A stretch of DNA of 64,000 bases, from contig NZ_JAHWGP010000035.1 of NCBI RefSeq assembly GCF_020873915.1, positions 1 through 64,000 of the forward strand. The letters run 5' to 3'. Below the pieces are notes generated by a model that ran no database searches, was not told where the DNA came from, and saw nothing but the letters and a program-made list of their open reading frames with translations. Position numbers and translations under genes: made by a program. Below, in pieces: positions 9,232-16,982 of the stretch (positions are counted from its first letter, which is position 1; each line of letters opens with the position of its first letter). Source of the stretch: Streptomyces sp. DH5 (GTDB lineage Bacteria > Actinomycetota > Actinomycetes > Streptomycetales > Streptomycetaceae).

Positions 9232-11037
9232 TCAGCGCTTGGCATATTCGCGGAAGCCACGGCCGGTCTTGCGGCCGAGGCAGCCCGCGGCCACCAGGTG
9301 CTCCAGCAGGGGCGCGGGGGCGAGGCCCGGGTCACGGAACTCGCGGTGCAGCACCTTCTCGATGGCGAGCGACACGTCGAGCCCGACGACGTCCAGCAGT
9401 TCGAAGGGGCCCATCGGGTAGCCGCCGCCCAGCTTCATCGCGGCGTCGATGTCGTCGAGGGTGGCGTAGTGCTCCTGCACCATCTTGACGGCGTTGTTGA
9501 GGTACGGGAACAGCAGGGCGTTCACGATGAACCCGGCCCGGTCACCGCAGTCCACGGCGTGCTTGCGGATCCTCCCGCACACCTCGCGCACGGTGGCGTG
9601 GACGTCGTCCGCGGTCAGCACCGTGCGCACCACCTCGACCAGCTTCATGGCCGGCGCGGGGTTGAAGAAGTGCATGCCGATCACGTCCTGCGGACGCGAG
9701 GTGGCACGGGCACAGGCGACGACCGGGAGGGAGGAGGTGGTGGTGGCGAGCACCGCGCCCGGCTTGCAGACCTTGTCCAGCGTCCCGAACAGCTGCCGCT
9801 TGACCTCCAGGTCCTCGGCCACCGCCTCGAGCGCGAGGTCCACGTCGGCGAAGTCGTCGTAGGTGCCCGTCGCACGGACCCGCTCCAGGGTCTGCGCGGC
9901 GGCCTCGGCGGTCATCCGGCCCTTGTCGACCGAGCGCGCCAGCGACTTCCCGATACGGGCCTTGGCGGCGGCCGCCTTCTCCTCGCTGCGGGCGGCCAGG
10001 ACCACCTCGTAGCCCGCCTTGGCGAACACCTCGGCGATACCCGAGGCCATGGTGCCCGAACCCGCGACACCCACCGAGCGCACGGTGCGGCCGGCGGCCC
10101 CGGAGGCGTCCTCGCGCGGGGTGAGGGCGTCGGGCACGACCGTCCCGCTGCCCGGCGCCTCGTAGGTGTAGAAGCCGCGCCCCGCCTTGCGGCCGGTCAG
10201 GCCCGCCTCGCTGAGCTGCTTGAGGACGGGGGCGGGGGCGTGCAGCCGGTCCCGGGACTCGGCGTACATGGCCTCCAGGACGGTGCGCGCGGTGTCGATG
10301 CCGATCAGGTCGAGCAGCGCCAGCGGGCCCATGGGCAGACCGCAGCCCAGCCGCATCGCGGCGTCGATGTCCTCCCGGGAGGCGTAGTTGGCCTCGTACA
10401 TCGCGGCGGCCTGGTTGAGGTAGCCGAACAGCAGGCCGTCGGCGACGAATCCGGGCCGGTCGCCCACCGCCACGGGCTCCTTGCCCAGGTCCAGGGCGAG
10501 GTCGGTGACCGCCGTGACGGCCGCGGGGGAGGTGAGCACGCTGGAGACGATCTCGACCAGCTTCATGGCCGGTGCCGGGTTGAAGAAGTGCATGCCCAGC
10601 ACCCGCTCGGGGCGGGCGGAGTCGGCGGCGAGCCGGGTGACCGAGAGGGCGTTGGTGCCGGTCGCCAGGATCGTCTCCGGCCGCACGATCGCGTCGAGTT
10701 CACGGAAGATCTGCTGCTTGGCCTCGTACGACTCGGGGGCCACCTCGATCACCAGGTCGGCGTCGGCCGCGGCGCCGAGATCGGTGGAGGTGGTGACGCG
10801 GGCGAGGAGCTCGGCGCGCCGCTGTTCGGTGAGCCGGCCGCGCTCGACGGCGCGGGCGGTCGAGGCCTCCAGGGCGGCGACGCACTTCGCCGTCTGGGCC
10901 TCGCTGATGTCGATGCCGACGACGTCACGGCCGGCCGCGGCCAGGACCTCGGCGATGCCGGTGCCCATCGTGCCGAGTCCGACCACGGCGACGGTGCGCA
11001 GCGGGGACAGGGAGGTGTCGGAGAGGGGAGTGGCCAT
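9232..11037 (-). CDS. Tandem-domain 3-hydroxyacyl-CoA dehydrogenase
   Basis: NAD-dependent oxidation of 3-hydroxyacyl-CoA, most likely 3-hydroxybutyryl-CoA, which would link acetoacetyl-CoA with the crotonyl-CoA used by Ccr. The 601 residues hold two full copies of the family: GLGTMGTGIAEV at about 17-28 and GSGTMASGIAEV in the second half, each followed by HFFNPAPAMKLVE and a C-terminal helical domain ending in GRKAGRGFY or GRKTGRGF. The usual bacterial enzyme has one copy of about 290 residues. The ATG at 11037 follows TGGAGTC. Whether both active sites work cannot be told from sequence. Confidence 0.93.
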   Translation of the reverse strand: MATPLSDTSLSPLRTVAVVGLGTMGTGIAEVLAAAGRDVVGIDISEAQTAKCVAALEASTARAVERGRLTEQRRAELLARVTTSTDLGAAADADLVIEVAPESYEAKQQIFRELDAIVRPETILATGTNALSVTRLAADSARPERVLGMHFFNPAPAMKLVEIVSSVLTSPAAVTAVTDLALDLGKEPVAVGDRPGFVADGLLFGYLNQAAAMYEANYASREDIDAAMRLGCGLPMGPLALLDLIGIDTARTVLEAMYAESRDRLHAPAPVLKQLSEAGLTGRKAGRGFYTYEAPGSGTVVPDALTPREDASGAAGRTVRSVGVAGSGTMASGIAEVFAKAGYEVVLAARSEEKAAAAKARIGKSLARSVDKGRMTAEAAAQTLERVRATGTYDDFADVDLALEAVAEDLEVKRQLFGTLDKVCKPGAVLATTTSSLPVVACARATSRPQDVIGMHFFNPAPAMKLVEVVRTVLTADDVHATVREVCGRIRKHAVDCGDRAGFIVNALLFPYLNNAVKMVQEHYATLDDIDAAMKLGGGYPMGPFELLDVVGLDVSLAIEKVLHREFRDPGLAPAPLLEHLVAAGCLGRKTGRGFREYAKR

Positions 11038-11390
11038 CGCGGGACTCCAGGAATGAGGGTGACGACAGGAGACACGCCCGGGTGCGCCGAGGGGCGCACC
11101 GGGTACGTGCGGGATGCGGGTGTGGACCGGGCTGCGAGCGCACACGCCCGGCGCCGCCGAGAAGCGGCTGGTGGATCCGACCGGCCCTGTCCCGGGGCCG
11201 AGCCGTACTGCGGTACACGGGGTACCGAACCGACTGCGACTCACTGCGGCCGCGTCACCAGACCGCCGTGAGGAGGGTCGCGAGTGGGTAACTCGCTCGT
11301 CTGAGCTTAACTTGCGGGTAACGAGCGCGCCAGCCCCCGGGTTTGTGATGTACGTCCCGTGCACCCCGCCCGGCGCCTAACCTCGGGAAC
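11038..11390. other. Divergent intergenic region, no gene
   Basis: 353 bases between the dehydrogenase and the HEAT-repeat gene. An A/T-richer patch near 11290-11330 and TAACCT ten bases before the ATG at 11391 could be promoter elements. No open frame here resembles a protein. Confidence 0.5.
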
Positions 11391-11999
11391 ATGGACGAAG
11401 AGTCGCGATCGCTCACGGAGCGCTTACGGGCGGAGTCGGACGGATCAGCGGCGTACAACCGTCTGCTGGCCACCGACGACCCCGACGCCCTGGCCGGCGT
11501 CCTCACCGCGCCCGGACAGCCGCTGTGGGCACGGGAGCTGGCCGCGTTCCGGCTCGGACTGGCCGGTGACCGCCGTGCGTTCGAGGCGCTCGTCCTCCTC
11601 CTCAACCACCGGGACCCGCCGCGCTGCGCCTCCGCCGCCCACGCCCTCGCCCGCCTCGGCGACCCGCGCACCGCCCGCGCCGCCGCCGCCCTCGCCACCA
11701 ACGAACTCCGGGTCGCCTACGCCCTGCACCCGGTCCGCCTGCTCGCCCGACTGCGCGCACCCGAGGCGGTGCCGGCCCTGATCACCACCCTGCGCCGCAG
11801 ACTGCGCCCCCAGGACCCGTACCGCCGGGTCGCCCTCGCCTGCGTGGAAGGGCTGGGTGAACTCGGCGACCCGCGCGCCGAACCCGTACTCAACGAGGCC
11901 CTCGCGCACCCGGCACTGGCCGAGGCGGCGGTCCGCGCCCTGTCCCGCATCCCCCGCCAGGGCGGCGCCGCCCGTGGCCGCACCCCCGGACAGCGGTAG
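11391..11999 (+). CDS. HEAT-repeat (PBS lyase-type) protein
   Basis: A 202-residue, probably soluble alpha-helical protein. Repeats of about 30 residues with the L-G-D-x-R-A pattern recur (LGLAGDRRAFEAL, LARLGDPRTARAA, LGELGDPRAEPVL), which is the HEAT/armadillo-like solenoid seen in PBS lyase repeat proteins. Such proteins usually bind other proteins; no catalytic motif is visible. The ATG at 11391 is only about ten bases after a TAACCT box, so the leader may be very short. No operon partner. Confidence 0.75.
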   Translation: MDEESRSLTERLRAESDGSAAYNRLLATDDPDALAGVLTAPGQPLWARELAAFRLGLAGDRRAFEALVLLLNHRDPPRCASAAHALARLGDPRTARAAAALATNELRVAYALHPVRLLARLRAPEAVPALITTLRRRLRPQDPYRRVALACVEGLGELGDPRAEPVLNEALAHPALAEAAVRALSRIPRQGGAARGRTPGQR

Positions 12000-12456
12000 C
12001 GCCGCCGCCCCCGACGATCCCGCTCGTGGTCCGCGACCCGCTGCCCGTACCGGTCCGACGGACCTCCCGGGGCGCGGCGGAGGCCGGCCCGGCCCACGGC
12101 CCGGGGCCGGTTCCCGACAGCGGTGCTCCCGTCGTCAGCCACCGAGTTCGCCCACGGTCCGTGCCCCGGGCACCGGAACGACGTGTCGCTGTCCCGGGCC
12201 GGACCGGTACGGGGGAGCGCTCGTCCCGGGCGTCGGCGGCGGTCGTCCCGGCGCCTGGCCGGGGACGCGCGGGGGTGGAATCCCGGACCGCGGTGATCCC
12301 CCCGTCAGCCGCGGAGTCCACTCGCGGTCCGAGACCCGGGTGAGCCGGTTCCACGTCGCTTCCGTGCCGGGCCGGCGGAGCCTCCCCGGGGACGGGTGCG
12401 GGGGAGGCCGGGCCCGTACCGCCGCGGGAGCGCCCCGGGCTGCGGTGCCCCCGGCG
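12000..12456. other. Non-coding GC-rich stretch, convergent ends
   Basis: 457 bases between the ends of two convergent genes. Reading frames stay open only because of the high G+C content, and the translations are Pro/Arg/Gly-rich with no recognisable domain. Short CCGG/GGCC palindromes are present, but no convincing terminator or repeat array. Confidence 0.5.
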
Positions 12457-12984
12457 TCAACCGGTGAGGTCCCTGGCGTACCGGACCTCCGGCACCGCCC
12501 GCCCGGCCACCTCGAAGGGCTCCTCGGCGCCGTCCGGGGCGAAGCCCGCGCGCTCGTAGAAACGGCGGGTGCGGGTGTTGTCCCTGAGGACCCACAGGTA
12601 CATGCGCCGGTGACCGGCGCCGGCGCAGCGGCGGGACGCCTCGGTCAGCAGGGTTCGTCCCACGCCCCGGCCGATGCGCTCGGGAGGCAGGTACAGGGCG
12701 TACAGCTCGGCGTCCGGGGTGCGGACCTCGCCGTCCCGGTAGGGGCCGAACGCGACCCACCCGGCGAGTTCGCCGCCCCGGGTCTCGGCGACCAGGTCGA
12801 CCGTAACGCCGTCGCCCGCCGACAGGCGCGCGCGGTGCCGCTCGGCGTCGGCCGCGATGTCGAGGCCGTCGAGGTAGGACTGCGGGACGAGACCCCGGTA
12901 CGCGTGCTGCCACCCGCGTATCCGGATCGCGGCGACGCCCTCGCAGTCGTCGGCGGTCATGGGCCGCAACCGGATCCCGCTCAC
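12457..12984 (-). CDS. GNAT-family N-acetyltransferase
   Basis: A 175-residue single-domain acetyltransferase. The acetyl-CoA loop is visible as PPERIGRGVGRTLL, followed by NTRTRRFYERAGF, the usual last motif of the family. The acceptor is unknown. The GTG at 12984 overlaps the stop of the RidA-like gene by four bases (GTGA), so the two form a coupled pair. Confidence 0.88.
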   Translation of the reverse strand: MSGIRLRPMTADDCEGVAAIRIRGWQHAYRGLVPQSYLDGLDIAADAERHRARLSAGDGVTVDLVAETRGGELAGWVAFGPYRDGEVRTPDAELYALYLPPERIGRGVGRTLLTEASRRCAGAGHRRMYLWVLRDNTRTRRFYERAGFAPDGAEEPFEVAGRAVPEVRYARDLTG

Positions 12985-13370
12985 GCGTCCACCACCGACA
13001 GAACCCCGGTCTCCGGCAGGAACACCGGGCGGGCCGGGGCGGTGACCAGGCCGGCGGACGCTGCCGGCGGGCGGTCGTCGGACGGGTGCGCGGCGCGGGC
13101 CGCGCGGACGGCCGGCGTGTGCGCCATGTCCGTGACCAAGCAGGCCGGGTCCACCACGCCGTCGAACCTCGCACCCGCCGTCGGACAACGCCTCGGGTTC
13201 TCGACGACCTGACGGACCTGGGCCCCGGCGTCGCCCGCGCCGACGAGCCTGCCGTCCTCGTCCGGGGCGAGCCGGCCGGAGACGGAGACGGGGCGACCGG
13301 TGCCGGTCACCACGTGGGCGTGCCGGGCCGCGGGAGCGGGGAGACGGGTGTGGTGGGTCATGGAGTTCAT
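12981..13370 (-). CDS. RidA (YjgF)-family protein, possibly decaying
   Basis: A 129-residue protein recognisable as a RidA/endoribonuclease L-PSP homologue from HAHVVTGTGRPVSVSG, VTDMAHTPAVRAAR and DDRPPAASA. RidA proteins hydrolyse reactive enamine/imine intermediates. Many conserved leucine or other hydrophobic positions appear to be proline here (VVENPRRCPTAG, RPPAAS, APARP), which should break helices and strands of the chorismate-mutase-like fold. The frame is intact, so it is listed as a gene, but it may no longer be functional. Confidence 0.68.
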   Translation of the reverse strand: MNSMTHHTRLPAPAARHAHVVTGTGRPVSVSGRLAPDEDGRLVGAGDAGAQVRQVVENPRRCPTAGARFDGVVDPACLVTDMAHTPAVRAARAAHPSDDRPPAASAGLVTAPARPVFLPETGVLSVVDA

Positions 13371-13442
13371 GATGACCCACGGGGCCGGCCCTTCATGGTC
13401 CCCGCGTCCGGCCCGCAGCCCGCCCGGACGGGACGTCAGCCC

Positions 13443-15023
13443 TCAGCCCCGATGGCCGAGCAGGCCGTGCAGCGTCGAGCCGCGGGCCGTGTCCGGTGCC
13501 GCCTTCGACGTCAGCGGCTTCGGGTCCGGCAGCCCCGCGCACACCGCCTCGGCCTCGCCCCGGCCTCCGCGCGGCACGGTCCCGTCGGTGAGGTAGGCCA
13601 CCAGGTGCCGGTCCAGGCAGGAGTTCCCGCTCAGCGTGATGCCGTGGTTGCCGCTCCCCGACTCCACCACCAGGCTGGAACGCCCCAGCAACCGGTGGAG
13701 GGTGACCGCGCCCTGGTACGGGGTCGCCGCGTCGTCCGTCGCCTGGAACAGCAGCGCCGGCGGCAGCGCGCTGTTGCCGACGAGCTCCGGCCGCAGGGAC
13801 TCGGTCGGCCAGAACGCGCACGGCGCGTTGTACCAGGCGTTGTTCCAGGCCATGAACGGTGCCCGCTCGTACATCTCCCAGGTGTCCTTGCGCCACTGCG
13901 CCCAGTCACGCGGCCAGGAGGCGTCCCGGCACTCGACCGCCGTGTAGACGCTGTAGCCGTTGTCCCCGGCGGCGTCGTTCGCCCCGAAGTTCTCGTACGC
14001 CTCGACCAGCGGCCCGTCGTCCCCGTCGTTCACGTACGCGGCGAACGCCTCCGCGAGGTAGGGCCAGTAGCCGTTGTAGTAGCCGCCCGGGATGTAGGTG
14101 TCCTCCAGTTCGGCCGCACCCACCCTGCCGTCGGCCGGGGCCTTCTTCAACTCCGCGCGCATCGCGTACCACTTGGCCTCGATCTTCTCCGCGTCGGTGC
14201 CCAGACGGTACGTCGTGTCGTGCTTGGCCACCCAGTCCATGAAGGCCCGGTGGCGGTCGTTGAAGGCGAGGTTCTGGTTCAGGTTGGCGTCGTACCAGAC
14301 CTCGGTGGGGTCGACCACCGAGTCCAGGACCAGACGGCGCACCCGGTCCGGGAACAGCTTGGCGTAGACGGCGCCCAGGTAGGTGCCGTAGGAGTAGCCG
14401 AAGTAGTTGATCTTCTTCGCGCCGAGGGCCCGCCGGATCACGTCCAGGTCGCGCACCGCGGCGCCCGTGCTGATGTGCGGCAGCAGATCGCCGTACTTCC
14501 TGCCGCAGGCCTCGGCGAAGGACTTCGCGCGCTCGAGGCCGGCCCGCTCCGCCTCGGGCGAGGTGGGCACCGGGTCGGGGCGCACCGGCCCGAAGTGGTC
14601 CGGCGCGCAGTCCAGGGCGGGTTCGCTCGCGCCGACCCCGCGCGGGTCGAAGCCGATGACGTCGTACTGCGCGGCCACCTTCTCGGGCAGCGACGACGCC
14701 ACGAACCCGGCGAGCGTCAGCCCACTGCCGCCGGGGCCGCCCGGGTTCACCAGCAGCGGGCCCTGGTACTTCTTCGCGGTGTGCGGGACACGGGACAGCG
14801 CGAGGGTGATCGTGCGTCCGGCGGGGGCCGAGTGGTCGAGCGGTACCTCGACGGACGCGCACTGCAGCGTCGGGTAGTCGTCGGTGGCGCACTTCTTCCA
14901 TGCGGGCTTCGCCGCGTGGAAGGTGTCGGCGGCGCGCGGTGTGCCCGCTTCGGCGGGGACGGCCGCGAGGCTTCCGGCCAGGACGACGGTGGCACCGCAC
15001 AGCACGGCTGCGCGTCTTCTCAT
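13443..15023 (-). CDS. Secreted tripeptidyl aminopeptidase (alpha/beta hydrolase)
   Basis: A 526-residue serine exopeptidase. MRRR plus a hydrophobic stretch and an AEA-type site form a signal peptide of about 26 residues, so it is exported. NPGGPGGSG is the oxyanion loop, GYSYG the nucleophile elbow, and a TAP-like C-terminal region carries GNHG with the probable catalytic histidine. This is the Streptomyces Tap/SlpD/SlpE family, which cleaves tripeptides from protein N-termini outside the cell. The ATG at 15023 is preceded by GGGAGGA. Monocistronic. Confidence 0.92.
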   Translation of the reverse strand: MRRRAAVLCGATVVLAGSLAAVPAEAGTPRAADTFHAAKPAWKKCATDDYPTLQCASVEVPLDHSAPAGRTITLALSRVPHTAKKYQGPLLVNPGGPGGSGLTLAGFVASSLPEKVAAQYDVIGFDPRGVGASEPALDCAPDHFGPVRPDPVPTSPEAERAGLERAKSFAEACGRKYGDLLPHISTGAAVRDLDVIRRALGAKKINYFGYSYGTYLGAVYAKLFPDRVRRLVLDSVVDPTEVWYDANLNQNLAFNDRHRAFMDWVAKHDTTYRLGTDAEKIEAKWYAMRAELKKAPADGRVGAAELEDTYIPGGYYNGYWPYLAEAFAAYVNDGDDGPLVEAYENFGANDAAGDNGYSVYTAVECRDASWPRDWAQWRKDTWEMYERAPFMAWNNAWYNAPCAFWPTESLRPELVGNSALPPALLFQATDDAATPYQGAVTLHRLLGRSSLVVESGSGNHGITLSGNSCLDRHLVAYLTDGTVPRGGRGEAEAVCAGLPDPKPLTSKAAPDTARGSTLHGLLGHRG

Positions 15024-15368
15024 GGGTCCTCCCAGGACGGAAGTGCTGAGGACCGCGAGGCTCACGGCCCACGCGGCATCGTCCCGGTACGGAGCCCCTG
15101 GTGAACGTGTTCGCGCCGTGGTTGACCCCATTGGCCCGCGGGATGCGCCCGGATGCGCTGTCCGCCTGCCGGGCGGCGCTCCGGGCCCTACGGCCTCGGG
15201 GAACGGAGCATCACCGGCTCGGCTTCGCGCTCCGGTTGCTCTCGTCCGTCCCTTTCGGTCCTGCCCTCCGCCGCACACCCTGGGGAGCACACACCGTCAC
15301 GACGATCCCCGCTTCACCCGAGAACCGGCGACGGTCGAAGACGTGAGCTCACCAGTACGGAGGCCGCT
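15024..15368. other. Intergenic region upstream of the peptidase gene
   Basis: 345 bases holding the leader of the tripeptidyl aminopeptidase. An imperfect inverted repeat (GAGCATCACCGG against CCGGTTGCTC, about 15206-15241) may end transcription from the radical-SAM locus. No gene seen. Confidence 0.4.
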
Positions 15369-16213
15369 CTACAGGAGCGTCAGCTGGGTCGGCTCGGGTG
15401 CCTGCGGTTCGGCCGGTCCCGGGGCCCGGACGCGCCGTGGCATGCCCGGGCGGGTGGGGCCGATGCCGTGCTCCTCGGCCAGTTCGTGCACCTGACGGGT
15501 GATCCGTCGCTGGTACCACGTCGGTGCGTAGGCGCCGTCCGCGTAGAGCCGCTCGTAGCGGCCGGTCAGGTGCGGGTGGTGCCGCACCAGCCAGGACATG
15601 AACCACTCGCGGGCGCCGGGCCGCAGATGCAGCACCAGCGGGGTGACGGAGGTGGCACCGGCGGCCGCGACGGCCCGCACGGTCGCCCGCAGCTGGTCCG
15701 GTCGGTCGCTCAGGAACGGGACCACCGGTGCCATCAGCACGCCGCAGCCGATGTCCTGCCCGGCGAGCGTGCGCACCACGTCGAGCCGCCGCTCCGGGGC
15801 CGGTGTGCCCGGCTCGAGCGTGCGCCACAGCGTCTCGTCGGTGAAGCCCACCGAGACGGAGATGCCGACGTCGGCCACCTCGGCGGCCTGCCGGAGCAGC
15901 GGGAGGTCCCGCAGGATCAGCGTGCCCCTGGTGAGGATCGAGAACGGGTTCGCGTGATCGCGCAGGGCGGCGAGGATGCCCGGCATCAGCCGGTAGCGGC
16001 CCTCAGCCAGTTGGACACTGGCGATCCCTGCCTCTGAGACCGCGTTTGAGAGCTGTCGTTGCCGTGGGCTCGGGCGGTCGTTGAGCTCTGTGTGAGTGGT
16101 TCTGGGGGCGGGTATCCGTCGGATCTGACGGACGAGCAGTGGGTTCTGGTGGAGCCGTTGCTGCCGGCGGCCCGGCCGTGTCCGGAGCCCGGGGTGAGGT
16201 TCTCCCAGCGCAT
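15369..16213 (-). pseudogene. Rv2578c-type radical SAM protein, broken by an IS remnant
   Basis: The first residues (MRWENLTPG, start at 16213) match the N-terminus of the Rv2578c/spore-photoproduct-lyase-like radical SAM family, and AEGRYRLMPGILAALRDHANPFSI onward (about 16005 down to 15369) matches its C-terminal two thirds. The middle, including the CxxxCxxC iron-sulfur motif (roughly 110 residues), is missing and replaced by transposase-related sequence. The two flanks are in different frames, so no active enzyme can be made. The C-terminal part still reads cleanly, which suggests a fairly recent event. A LexA-type box remains upstream. Confidence 0.85.
16015..16180 (+). mobile_element. 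IS5-family-like transposase 5' fragment
   Basis: From the GTG at 16092 the plus strand reads YPSDLTDEQWVLVEPLLPAA, the typical start of IS5-type transposases of actinomycetes, and then runs out into host sequence. The bases before it (about 16015-16091) look like the matching IS end. Only about 165 bp remain, so an insertion followed by deletion of most of the element and part of the host gene is the simplest history. Exact ends are uncertain. Confidence 0.75.
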
Positions 16214-16246
16214 GACGCCTCCTCGGTAGCACTGGCCCACAGAATG

Positions 16247-16258
16247 GAACAAATGTTC
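16247..16258 (-). promoter_or_regulatory. LexA (SOS)-type operator
   Basis: GAAC-AAAT-GTTC, matching the actinobacterial SOS box core GAAC-N4-GTTC with 6-bp outer arms GGAACA/TGTTCC. It lies 33 bases before the ATG of the broken radical SAM gene and about 115 bases before the SRPBCC gene on the other strand. Confidence 0.6.
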
Positions 16259-16373
16259 CCTTGATCGTGCGGACGGCCAGGTTCGGTCATTTCCGGAACC
16301 CCGATTTGGGCGGCCGGGCGCGGGAGTGGTTGGCTTGCCCCGACCCCGTTGCCCCATGCCCTGGAGGAAAGCG

Positions 16374-16817
16374 ATGGCGCAGGTCGAGGCCACTACGGAG
16401 CGGATCGTCGCGGCGGACGCGGAGACGGTGTTCGATGCCCTCGCCGACTACAGCGGCACCCGCGCGAAGCTGCTGCCCGAGCAGTACAGCGAGTACGAGG
16501 TCCGCGAGGGCGGCGACGGCGAGGGCACCCTGGTGCACTGGAAGCTCCAGGCCACCAGCAAGCGCGTGCGCGACTGCCTGCTGGAGGTCACCGAGCCCAC
16601 CGACGGCGAACTCGTGGAGAAGGACCGCAACTCCTCCATGGTCACCACCTGGCGCGTCACCCCGGCCGGCGAGGGGCGCTCCCGGGTCGTGGTGACCACG
16701 GTCTGGAACGGCGCCGGCGGCATCGGCGGCTTCTTCGAGAAGACCTTCGCGCCCAAGGGCCTCGCCCGCATCTACGACGCCCTGCTGGCCAAGCTGGCCA
16801 CGGAAGTCGAGAAGTAG
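16374..16817 (+). CDS. SRPBCC-family (START/polyketide cyclase-like) protein
   Basis: A 147-residue protein with the SRPBCC pattern: N-terminal strand VEATTERIVAADAETVFDALADY, central strands, and a long C-terminal helix (GLARIYDALLAKLATEV). The fold makes a deep hydrophobic pocket for lipid or other small ligands; the ligand here is unknown. The ATG at 16374 has GGAGGAAAGCG directly upstream. Monocistronic and divergent from the radical SAM pseudogene. Confidence 0.85.
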   Translation: MAQVEATTERIVAADAETVFDALADYSGTRAKLLPEQYSEYEVREGGDGEGTLVHWKLQATSKRVRDCLLEVTEPTDGELVEKDRNSSMVTTWRVTPAGEGRSRVVVTTVWNGAGGIGGFFEKTFAPKGLARIYDALLAKLATEVEK

Positions 16818-16982
16818 GGGTCTTCGCCCGCCCTCAAGGTCCGGAAATCGGCGGGGAGTTGACGCCTCACCGGTTCGAGTGATCCGCCGACGGACCGCCT
16901 CTGTGCCGTAACTCGCCGCGCTTGCTCGTAGTTGTCGCTTTTACGCGGGAATTGTCCGGCGGTGCGACGAGGGGAGCGGCAC

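Noticed and set aside
11100-11125. GGGTAC with GGGT-N17 upstream of the HEAT-repeat gene
   Set aside because: Spacer too long and 270 bases from the gene; nothing else supports it.
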